A stretch of 16,654 nucleotides of DNA from JBMNTQ01 sp050945815 (lineage in GTDB: Bacteria > Bacillota > Clostridia > Christensenellales > JBMNTQ01). A program made the position numbers and the translations under genes. Location: the NCBI GenBank assembly GCA_050945815.1, contig JBMNTQ010000025.1, forward strand, positions 1-16,654, read 5' to 3'. Shown here piece by piece: positions 8,072 through 13,324 of this stretch. Position 1 is the first letter of the stretch, and each line of letters starts with the position of its first letter. The notes under the pieces are model-generated. The model searched no databases, had not been told where the DNA came from, and worked only from the letters and a program-made list of their open reading frames with translations.

Positions 8072-9373
8072 ATGGGATTGTTTAGACGAAGCAAAAAAAA
8101 GAAGGCTCAGGGGGCGGCGCTCTCCTTTCCTGAGGAGATCCAGCAGCTTCGGGAGGACGGCAGCGACCAGGCAGTGGCTCGGCTGATGGAGAGGGTGCGG
8201 CAGGGGCCGGACCAGAAGCAGGCGCTTTTTGCTCTTTTGACGATGGATGCTGCCCAGGCGGCAGAGTTGGTGCGCGAGACTTTAGGAGACTATGCCTATG
8301 GGGATAATGTGCGGATTGCTCAGTTGCTGCTGGAGACTCCGTGCGAGGCGTTGTATGACGCGATTGTGGACGTTTATTTGCAGCAATATTTCTATATTCG
8401 CAATGAGCTGATTGGGTTTATCAGCAAGGACCGAAATGAACGCTGTGCGCAGGCCCTAATTGCGTTTATGGGTGATGATGAGAGCTGTGATGAGGCGCGA
8501 GAGAGGCTCTTTGAAATTGCGCCCCAACGCATGGAGGAGGGCTTGGATAACGCGTATCGGCACGGCAACAGCCGCACAAGGCTGATGGTTTCCCACCAGT
8601 TGATGGCGCTGGGCGGCGAGCGGGCTGTGGAAGCTTTGGCGCATTGGGACTGGGACGGTGACTTTGACGCTATGATGGAGGGCGCCGCTAACCTGACGCT
8701 GCTCTATGATGAGGCGCCGGAGGCTGTGGAGGCTTTGCTGGCGGGTGAAGCGGCAGACAAGGCGCCGGTGGTGTTGGCGGCAGGGCTGAGGATGGGCCGA
8801 TATGACGAGCAGCAGGCACGCAAGGCGCTGGACAGCGCGGACAGTGCTTTGCGGTATGTGGGAGTACGGACACTGCTGGATAGGGAGATGGCGGACAAGA
8901 CGCAGATTATGGGCAAAGCACTGGCGGACACGGACGATCGGGTGCGGCGTGTGGGGATTCGCTACTTTATGGATTATCCGGCGAAAGAGGCGCTTTTAGG
9001 GCTGATGGACGCGCTGTCGGCGCAAGAGGAACAGAGCCGGCGGCTAGCGGCGCTTGCTTTGGGGAAGCTGGGCGATCAAGCTGCCGCAGGGGCGCTGATT
9101 GTTCTTTTGCGGGATGATGAGGCGCGGGTGCGTGCTGCTGCCGCAGAAGCGCTGGGGGCGCTTGAAAGCCGGACAGCGGTGGATGCGCTGCTTGCTTGCC
9201 TAGAGGATGAGAAAGCGGTGGTGCGCCAGATGGCTGCCCAGGCATTGGGGGAGATTGGAGACATGCGCGCGGTGGACAGGTTGATGGAGGCGCTGCGGGA
9301 TGATGATGTGGACGTGATTAAGGCTGTGAATGGGAGCCTGGCGCGCATACAAACCAGTGACGCTTTAAAATAA
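8072..9373 (+). CDS. HEAT-repeat scaffold protein
   Basis: A 433-residue protein, very Ala/Leu/Asp/Glu-rich, with no signal peptide. The ATG at 8072 is preferred over one at 8066 because GGGAGG (8058-8063) lies 8 bases before the former and only 2 before the latter. After a basic start (MGLFRRSKKKK), the whole chain looks like helical hairpins. The last third holds at least three clear HEAT/E-Z-type repeats of about 31 residues (for example LVVLL-like helix, DDEARVRAAAAEALGAL, then DEKAVVRQMAAQALGEIGD). Such proteins are usually protein-binding scaffolds; some E-Z HEAT proteins act on phycobilin attachment, which is not relevant here. No partner can be named. It is the last gene before a strong terminator. 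Confidence 0.85.
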   Translation: MGLFRRSKKKKAQGAALSFPEEIQQLREDGSDQAVARLMERVRQGPDQKQALFALLTMDAAQAAELVRETLGDYAYGDNVRIAQLLLETPCEALYDAIVDVYLQQYFYIRNELIGFISKDRNERCAQALIAFMGDDESCDEARERLFEIAPQRMEEGLDNAYRHGNSRTRLMVSHQLMALGGERAVEALAHWDWDGDFDAMMEGAANLTLLYDEAPEAVEALLAGEAADKAPVVLAAGLRMGRYDEQQARKALDSADSALRYVGVRTLLDREMADKTQIMGKALADTDDRVRRVGIRYFMDYPAKEALLGLMDALSAQEEQSRRLAALALGKLGDQAAAGALIVLLRDDEARVRAAAAEALGALESRTAVDALLACLEDEKAVVRQMAAQALGEIGDMRAVDRLMEALRDDDVDVIKAVNGSLARIQTSDALK

Positions 9374-9374
9374 G

Positions 9375-9394
9375 GATGGATATGGGGTTGTTTA
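9375..9394 (+). repeat. 20-base copy of the HEAT gene start
   Basis: Bases 9375-9394 match 8065-8084 at 19 of 20 positions (GATGGATATGGGATTGTTTA in the first copy). The first copy contains the start codons of the HEAT gene; the second begins two bases after its stop codon and merges into the terminator. The second copy opens a 23-codon frame (9376-9447, MDMGLF...) with no good ribosome site. Confidence 0.7.
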
Positions 9395-9424
9395 AAGGAC
9401 GCATCGGCGGATGCGTCCTTTTTT
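9394..9424 (+). terminator. strong intrinsic terminator
   Basis: A perfect 12-bp stem, AAAGGACGCATC (9394-9405) with GATGCGTCCTTT (9410-9421), a GGCG tetraloop and a six-T tract (9419-9424). It closes the long run of genes ending with the HEAT-repeat protein. Confidence 0.93.
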
Positions 9425-9508
9425 ATAAAAAGAAAACCACAGGTTAGACGCGTGGTTTGTATAGAACGTAAGGCGATTAGCAAGAGGAGCTTTTTAGAGG
9501 GATTTAAA

Positions 9509-9637
9509 ATGGCAGGAACAGTCTATCTCGTACATAAGTGGACTTACCAAGGCCTGATTGTGTTTGGCCGAAGCACAGGAGGAAGAGATTTTGCTAGGAG
9601 AAATGAGAAGCAGCAGGTAGGAATGCAGGAAGAATAG
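9509..9637 (+). CDS. possible small protein, 42 aa, unknown
   Basis: The frame starts at an ATG preceded by AGAGGGAT (9496-9502) at a workable 6-base spacing, and encodes 42 residues beginning MAGTVYLVHKWTYQGLIVFG. The first half is mildly hydrophobic; the second half is charged (GGRDFARRNEKQQVGMQEE). I recognise no family. It lies alone downstream of a strong terminator, with no clear promoter. It may be a real small gene, a remnant, or chance. Confidence 0.25.
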   Translation: MAGTVYLVHKWTYQGLIVFGRSTGGRDFARRNEKQQVGMQEE

Positions 9638-9683
9638 CCGGGCGCATTACGAACCAGTTTATAGAGGATGAGCTGGGAGAACA

Positions 9684-9807
9684 AGGAACAACACCTGAAA
9701 GGGGGCCCTTTTAGGGCGGCAGGTTTATGCGTTTACGCATATCGCGAAGAACAGAGGGTTATGCCCGAAGAGGAGCGGCCACCCCGCTTTAGCGGGCAAA
9801 GGTTCCT
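9684..9807 (+). ncRNA. candidate structured RNA of unknown class
   Basis: A 124-base segment can fold as a multi-branch structure. Closing stem: AGGAAC (9684-9689) with GTTCCT (9802-9807). Arm 1: ACCTG/CAGGT (9693-9697, 9720-9724) with inner GCCC/GGGC (9705-9708, 9714-9717). Arm 2: TATGCG/CGCATA (9726-9731, 9736-9741) with a TTTA loop. Arm 3: GCCCG/CGGGC (9763-9767, 9793-9797) with inner GCGG/CCGC, or alternatively the local hairpin CCCGC-TTTA-GCGGG (9783-9796). It does not match any riboswitch, 6S, SRP, tmRNA or RNase P core that I know. Strand is assumed from the neighbours; no firm promoter was found. Confidence 0.4.
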
Positions 9808-9904
9808 ATTTGCGTTTTTGGGCGCTTTAAAATGTCGGATTTGCTCTTTTATTCTGAAACTGTGCATATAGTAAATATACGGTTTATTTTGTGCCGGAGT
9901 GGGT

Positions 9905-9933
9905 TTATTTTCCTGCCGGATGGCGCATACTCT
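9905..9933 (+). promoter_or_regulatory. candidate sigma-E promoter for yaaL-bofA
   Basis: TTATTTT (9905-9911), a 14-base spacer, then CATACTCT (9926-9933). The first element matches 5 of 7 positions of the Bacillus SigE -35 (kmATATT) and the second 7 of 8 of its -10 (CATACAHT). Transcription would start near 9940, about 25 bases before yaaL. BofA works in the mother cell, where SigE is active. Confidence 0.4.
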
Positions 9934-9964
9934 CCATAAAATAGGATAGGGAGGTGCTGGAAGA

Positions 9965-10192
9965 ATGAAAGAGAGACAGAAAAACCAGGAGTTACAGGAA
10001 TATATACGGGAAGCCTACCAGGCCAAGCGGGAATGGGAGGCGGCACAGAATTTTTTTAATAATGTAGTCGATCCGGATTTGGTGGATTATGCCATCTATG
10101 ATTTGGAAACGACAAAGCGTAAATACATGTACTTAATAAAGAAGGTGCGCGGGAAGGTGTTGCTTTCTGACGAGGGTCTAAACCGCAGATGA
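9965..10192 (+). CDS. yaaL: YaaL-like DUF2508 protein
   Basis: A 75-residue, highly charged, probably helical cytoplasmic protein. The ATG is preceded by GGGAGGTG (9949-9956) at 8 bases. The core VDPDLVDYAIYDLETTKRKYMYLIKKVR resembles the DUF2508/YaaL signature (P-x-hydrophobic-D-x-A-I-Y-x-L...RY-x-Y-L). YaaL has no assigned function; in Bacillus it sits between recR and bofA. Here bofA follows at 43 bases, which supports the call, but recR is not upstream. Confidence 0.8.
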   Translation: MKERQKNQELQEYIREAYQAKREWEAAQNFFNNVVDPDLVDYAIYDLETTKRKYMYLIKKVRGKVLLSDEGLNRR

Positions 10193-10235
10193 ATGGCATA
10201 GGATGAGGTAAGAATGTTTTGCGGGGGATGGTCAG

Positions 10236-10511
10236 ATGGGCTTAGGCATCCAGACAGAAGCTGTCATTGCGTATATTTTTGCGCTGATGCTGTTATATTT
10301 GGCGGGCTGGCTGCTGTTGGTTCCGCTAAAAATACTGGTTAAGCTGCTGATCAATGGGCTTCTGGGCGGTATTGTTCTGGTTGTATTGAACTTTTTTGGC
10401 TCGGGGTTTGGCGTATCTGTGGCGGTTAACCCCATCACTGCACTGTTGGCCGGTTTTTTCGGCGTGCCGGGGATTATTCTCATCTTACTTTTGCAGATGA
10501 TCATTGTCTGA
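10236..10511 (+). CDS. bofA: BofA, pro-sigma-K processing inhibitor
   Basis: A 91-residue hydrophobic integral membrane protein with about three membrane segments (residues about 8-30, 36-52 and 62-88). The C-terminal motif, Asn-Pro-Ile-Thr-Ala-Leu-Leu-Ala-Gly then GVPGIILILLLQ, is the BofA signature. In Bacillus, BofA with SpoIVFA holds the intramembrane protease SpoIVFB inactive in the outer forespore membrane until the forespore signals, so it times SigK activation. A ribosome site GGGGGATGG (about 10222-10230) precedes the ATG. It is probably cotranscribed with yaaL. Confidence 0.9.
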   Translation: MGLGIQTEAVIAYIFALMLLYLAGWLLLVPLKILVKLLINGLLGGIVLVVLNFFGSGFGVSVAVNPITALLAGFFGVPGIILILLLQMIIV

Positions 10512-10513
10512 CG

Positions 10514-10537
10514 GCGTCTGTTGAGTTTGTCAGACGC
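10514..10537 (+). other. hairpin downstream of bofA
   Basis: GCGTCTG (10514-10520) pairs perfectly with CAGACGC (10531-10537) across a 10-base loop; TCTGAC/GTCAGA (10507-10512, 10529-10534) is an overlapping alternative. No T tract follows, so it is a poor intrinsic terminator; it may stabilise the 3' end of the bofA transcript. Confidence 0.4.
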
Positions 10538-10565
10538 AGATTGAACCGAAAAACAAAGAAATAGG

Positions 10566-10594
10566 TAGAATGAACAGGCTGGGCATTGTATAAT
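10566..10594 (+). promoter_or_regulatory. candidate sigma-A promoter for the glycosylase genes
   Basis: A perfect -10 TATAAT lies at 10589-10594, about 28 bases before the glycosylase ATG. At exactly 17 bases upstream the -35 candidate TAGAAT (10566-10571) matches only 3 of 6 consensus positions. The -10 is convincing; the -35 is weak. Confidence 0.5.
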
Positions 10595-10622
10595 CATAGA
10601 AAGCCAAAAGGAGGGTTTTTTT

Positions 10623-11201
10623 ATGATTTCCTGGCCTGTTTTGCTGGATAAAATGAAGGATTGTTCGCTGTGCAGCTTGTGTGAGGGGCGGCGGAGAATC
10701 GTGCTGGGCGAGGGGGATTATTTCGCTCGGTTGATGCTGGTGGGTGAAGGGCCCGGCGCGCAGGAGGACAGGCTGGGCAGGCCTTTTGTCGGGCCCGCAG
10801 GACAGTTGTTGGACAAGATGCTGGCGGCGATTGGGCTTTCGAGGGAACAGGTTTATATTGCTAATATTGTGAAATGCCGACCGCCGGGCAATCGGGCGCC
10901 CACCGACGAGGAAGCGGCGGCCTGCTTGCCGTATCTTCGTTCCCAGGTTGCGCTGATTCAGCCTGCGTTGATCGTCTGCCTGGGGGCGACGGCAGCGCGG
11001 CATATTATCGATCCACAGCTGCGTATCACCCGGGACCGGGGCGTTTGGGTGCAACGGAAGAATTATTTTATTCTGCCTACCTACCATCCGGCGGCGCTGC
11101 TGCGGGATGCGGGCAAGAAGCGGGAGGCATGGGAGGATTTTAAAGCGATCCGGGACAAGCTTGCGCAGCTGGAACAGGAGGGTGGCCGCTATGGACAATA
11201 A
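10623..11201 (+). CDS. udg: family 4 uracil-DNA glycosylase (Fe-S)
   Basis: A 192-residue enzyme of normal family length. A strong ribosome site AAAGGAGGG (10607-10615) lies 7 bases before the ATG. Motif A is GEGPG (41-45), followed by PFVGPAGQLLDKML. Motif B is YHPAALL (His155). The family 4 cluster ligands are all present: Cys14 and Cys17 (with an extra Cys20), Cys85 in NIVKCRPPGN and Cys101 in ACLPYL, so a [4Fe-4S] cluster is expected. The enzyme removes uracil from DNA, starting base-excision repair of deaminated cytosine. Its end overlaps the next gene by 11 bases, so the two are translationally coupled. Confidence 0.95.
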   Translation: MISWPVLLDKMKDCSLCSLCEGRRRIVLGEGDYFARLMLVGEGPGAQEDRLGRPFVGPAGQLLDKMLAAIGLSREQVYIANIVKCRPPGNRAPTDEEAAACLPYLRSQVALIQPALIVCLGATAARHIIDPQLRITRDRGVWVQRKNYFILPTYHPAALLRDAGKKREAWEDFKAIRDKLAQLEQEGGRYGQ

Positions 11202-11808
11202 GCAGGAGGCTATGGCGGCTTTGCGGCAAGCATGCCGGGAGACACTGGAGCCGCTGGACAAGCGGGTAGTGCCCGGGCGAGGCAGCCTGGATGCTAGGCT
11301 GGTTTTGGTGGGGGAAGCGCCGGGGGCGGAGGAGGAGAAGCTGGGGCAGCCTTTTGTGGGACGGGCTGGGAAAAACCTGGATGAATTCTTGGAGGCCTTG
11401 CGGATGGATAAGCAGGACATTTATATTACGAATGTTGTGAAAATCCGGCCGACTAGGCAAAAGACGGAAGGCGGCCGACTGTCGAACCGGCCGCCTTCCC
11501 GGGAGGAAATCGCGTTATGCTTGCCATTTTTGACGGCGGAGCTGGACTTGATTGACCCGCTCGTTGTAGTGACCCTGGGCAATGTTGCCTTAGCGGCCCT
11601 GGGCGGGGAGGAGAAGCTTCGAATTGGGGAGGTGCATGGCCGGATTTTACCGAGGGAGCAAGCTCCTTATAGGATATTTCCTATGTATCATCCTGCCAGC
11701 ATGATTTACAGGCCGGCTTTGAGGGGAAAATATTACGAGGATATGCGGGTTTTAAAGGGAATTTTTACTGCATTGCTTGAAAATTTAACAAATAATAAAA
11801 AAATGTAA
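11191..11808 (+). CDS. uracil-DNA glycosylase superfamily protein lacking Fe-S cysteines
   Basis: A 205-residue paralogue of the preceding glycosylase. The start at 11191 follows GGAGGGTGG (from about 11176) and gives motif positions that line up with the neighbour: GEAPG at 41-45, PFVGRAGKNLDEFL, NVVKIRP, MYHPASM (His167). Cluster ligands are lost: the CxxC pair is absent (only Cys15), Cys85 is Ile85, and only Cys110 remains, so no normal cluster can form. A 9-residue insertion (TRQKTEGGRLSN region) sits between positions 85 and 110. Base-recognition motifs are kept, so DNA binding or glycosylase activity on another base is possible. It does not show the KRRIH loop of UdgX. Confidence 0.85.
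   Translation: MDNKQEAMAALRQACRETLEPLDKRVVPGRGSLDARLVLVGEAPGAEEEKLGQPFVGRAGKNLDEFLEALRMDKQDIYITNVVKIRPTRQKTEGGRLSNRPPSREEIALCLPFLTAELDLIDPLVVVTLGNVALAALGGEEKLRIGEVHGRILPREQAPYRIFPMYHPASMIYRPALRGKYYEDMRVLKGIFTALLENLTNNKKM
11466..11499. repeat. perfect 12-bp inverted repeat inside the second glycosylase gene
   Basis: GGAAGGCGGCCG (11466-11477) and CGGCCGCCTTCC (11488-11499) are exact reverse complements separated by 10 bases. The GC-rich hairpin coincides with the insertion that distinguishes this paralogue from its neighbour. No T tract follows. Confidence 0.85.
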
Positions 11809-11887
11809 CAAATTTGTAATATTAGAGAAAAAGAAAGAAAGAGATAGAAAGATGGAGTAAACAAGCTATAATTTAAATTAACAGACT

Positions 11888-11916
11888 TTGACAGGTGTAT
11901 TTTCTTGCTCTATACT
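11888..11916 (+). promoter_or_regulatory. strong sigma-A promoter, first SH3b gene
   Basis: A perfect -35 TTGACA (11888-11893), a 17-base spacer and -10 TATACT (11911-11916). Transcription should start near 11923, leaving a 60-base leader before the start at 11983; this argues against an in-frame ATG at 11923 as the start codon. Confidence 0.88.
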
Positions 11917-11982
11917 TAACCCATGAAACTTGAGACGGAAGAAAAATATCCTTGGCGGATACCTGTGAAAGGAGCCAGACTG

Positions 11983-13242
11983 ATGAGAGTAAAGAGATCG
12001 ATGCTGTTTATATTGGTGGCTTTGTTGGTGCTAACGCTGTTGCCGTTATCTTCCTTTGCGTACAGCAACCGGGTGGGCGTTGTTAGTGCATCTGCAGTCA
12101 ATATACGCAGCAAAGCATCTGTGGATGGCAGTATCCTTGGAAAAGTAACCAAGGGGAACTCGGTCAACGTGATTAAAAGCGTGGGCATGTGGTTCAACGT
12201 TTCGGTAAATGGCGTGACGGGATATATTCGTGATGATTGTATGTACGTGACGGACAAAGCGGCAGCGGCAAATACAGGCGGCAAGGCTTCCTCGCCTACT
12301 ATAAATGCCAATGGTGTGAACTTCCGCTCGGGTGCGAGCTTAAGCGACAGTGTTATAGGCTCGTTCAACAAAGGAGCTTCGGTTTCGGTTGAATCTCGTT
12401 CTGGAGATTGGTATCGGGTAAGCTATAACGGCAAAACCGGATATGTCTATGCAACTTATGTGAGCAATGCGGGTAATGTGGCCAGTACGACAGGCGCACA
12501 GACAACGCTGCCCGGCACGTTAAAGCTGGGGATGCGCAGCAACGATGTGGCCAAGGCTCAGACCGCTTTAAAAGAAAAAGGTTATTTCAAGGTAAATGTG
12601 ACCGGGCTATTTGGATCGATTACCCTGGATGCTGTTAAACGCTTCCAGCGGGATGCGGGCTTGGTAGTGGACGGCTTGGTCGGCAACCAGACCAAGAACA
12701 TGCTTTACAATTCTAATGTTACTGTGAAAAGCAATAGCGGGTCTTCCGGATCGACCAATACCGGCGGAACGACCAATACCGGCGGATCGACCAACACCGG
12801 CGGATCGACCAACACCGGCGGATCGACCGGGGCAGTTTCCAATGGCAAGGTTTCAAAAGTAGACTGGTTTGCCGGCGGCAACGCGATGTTCCCTTACAGC
12901 CCTGTGACGGTAATTGATGTACGCACCGGGATTTCCTATAATGTGAAACGCCGTGGCGGACAATATCACGCCGATGTAGAGCCGGTGACCAAAGAAGATA
13001 CGGAGAAAATGTTCCAAACCTATGGCAGGCAATGGTCTTGGGATCGTAGGCCGATTTGGGTTGTGATAAACGGAACGTATGTTGCGGCTTCTATCAATGG
13101 GATGCCCCATGGAAATAGCTCGATGTCCAACGGGATGTCCGGACATGTTTGCATCCACTTCCTGAACAGCAAAACCCATGGTGGGAACTCGGTTTGTCCG
13201 TTGCATCAGAACTGTTTGAATCAAGCTTTTAACGCAGGTTGA
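11983..13242 (+). CDS. secreted SH3b-SH3b-PG_binding_1 protein with Cys/His C-terminal domain
   Basis: A 419-residue exported protein. AAAGGAG (11968-11974) is 8 bases before the chosen ATG, and the upstream ATG at 11923 lies at the predicted transcription start. Order: signal peptide (1-26, cut after SFA), SH3b domain (about 30-92), SH3b domain (about 106-165), PG_binding_1 (about 180-244), Gly/Ser/Thr/Asn linker of hexapeptide repeats (256-284), and a C-terminal domain (293-419) with conserved His376 (MPHG), GHVCIHF (His388, Cys390, His392), His399 (THG) and HQNC (His408, Cys411). The wall-binding modules place it in the peptidoglycan. The C-terminal domain has no name that I know; its Cys/His layout could be enzymatic. 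It is a paralogue of the next gene. Confidence 0.88.
   Translation: MRVKRSMLFILVALLVLTLLPLSSFAYSNRVGVVSASAVNIRSKASVDGSILGKVTKGNSVNVIKSVGMWFNVSVNGVTGYIRDDCMYVTDKAAAANTGGKASSPTINANGVNFRSGASLSDSVIGSFNKGASVSVESRSGDWYRVSYNGKTGYVYATYVSNAGNVASTTGAQTTLPGTLKLGMRSNDVAKAQTALKEKGYFKVNVTGLFGSITLDAVKRFQRDAGLVVDGLVGNQTKNMLYNSNVTVKSNSGSSGSTNTGGTTNTGGSTNTGGSTNTGGSTGAVSNGKVSKVDWFAGGNAMFPYSPVTVIDVRTGISYNVKRRGGQYHADVEPVTKEDTEKMFQTYGRQWSWDRRPIWVVINGTYVAASINGMPHGNSSMSNGMSGHVCIHFLNSKTHGGNSVCPLHQNCLNQAFNAG
12748..12829 (+). repeat. 18-bp tandem repeat encoding the linker
   Basis: Four full 18-base units (12748, 12766, 12784, 12802) plus 10 bases of a fifth, with consensus GGATCGACCAACACCGGC. The last two full units are identical and the earlier ones differ by one or two bases. 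They encode GSTNTG, so copy-number change keeps the reading frame and only alters linker length. Confidence 0.93.
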
Positions 13243-13267
13243 GAAAATTCCCTATCTGTGGTAGAAT
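13239..13267 (+). promoter_or_regulatory. sigma-A promoter, second SH3b gene
   Basis: -35 TTGAGA (13239-13244), a 17-base spacer and -10 TAGAAT (13262-13267), each matching 5 of 6 consensus bases. The -35 overlaps the stop codon of the upstream paralogue. The start of transcription should fall near 13274, at the foot of the stem-loop that follows. Confidence 0.75.
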
Positions 13268-13273
13268 ACTTGG

Positions 13274-13301
13274 GTCTGCCAGCCCGCCTAGGGCAGCAGA
13301 C
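13274..13301 (+). promoter_or_regulatory. 5'-terminal mRNA stem-loop
   Basis: GTCTGC (13274-13279) pairs with GCAGAC (13296-13301), and GCCC (13282-13285) with GGGC (13291-13294) above a small internal loop; apical loop GCCTA. It begins at the predicted transcription start and is followed by an A/C-rich stretch rather than T residues, so it is not a terminator. Stem-loops at the very 5' end commonly stabilise Gram-positive mRNAs. Confidence 0.6.
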
Positions 13302-13324
13302 TCAATCAAACAAAAGGTGGATTT

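Larger units (their letters stand above)
9425..9964. other. 540-base intergenic stretch
   Basis: Gap between the HEAT-operon terminator and yaaL. It holds a 7-bp hairpin AAACCAC/GTGGTTT (9434-9458), one weak small ORF (9509-9637), a compact multi-stem segment (9684-9807), and an AT-rich part with a candidate sporulation promoter before yaaL. A 67-codon frame at 9668-9871 overlaps the stems and has no properly spaced ribosome site, so I do not call it. No tRNA, SRP RNA, tmRNA or RNase P signature was recognised. Confidence 0.6.

Noticed and set aside
9668..9871. A 67-codon + strand frame before yaaL.
   Set aside because: The ribosome-site-like bases touch the ATG with no spacing, the frame runs through strong inverted repeats, and the composition is not protein-like.
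9425..9964. Known structural RNA (SRP RNA, 6S, tmRNA, RNase P, common riboswitches) in the gap before yaaL, where Bacillus has scr and dnaX nearby.
   Set aside because: None of the conserved core sequences could be found by eye on the + strand.
11822..11850. Purine-only tract (AGAGAAAAAGAAAGAAAG region) between the glycosylase gene and the first SH3b promoter.
   Set aside because: Low-complexity intergenic sequence with no paired partner; no function can be argued.
11923..11982. Upstream in-frame ATG of the first SH3b protein, adding 20 residues.
   Set aside because: It lies at the predicted transcription start, has no ribosome site, and would bury the signal peptide behind a charged extension.
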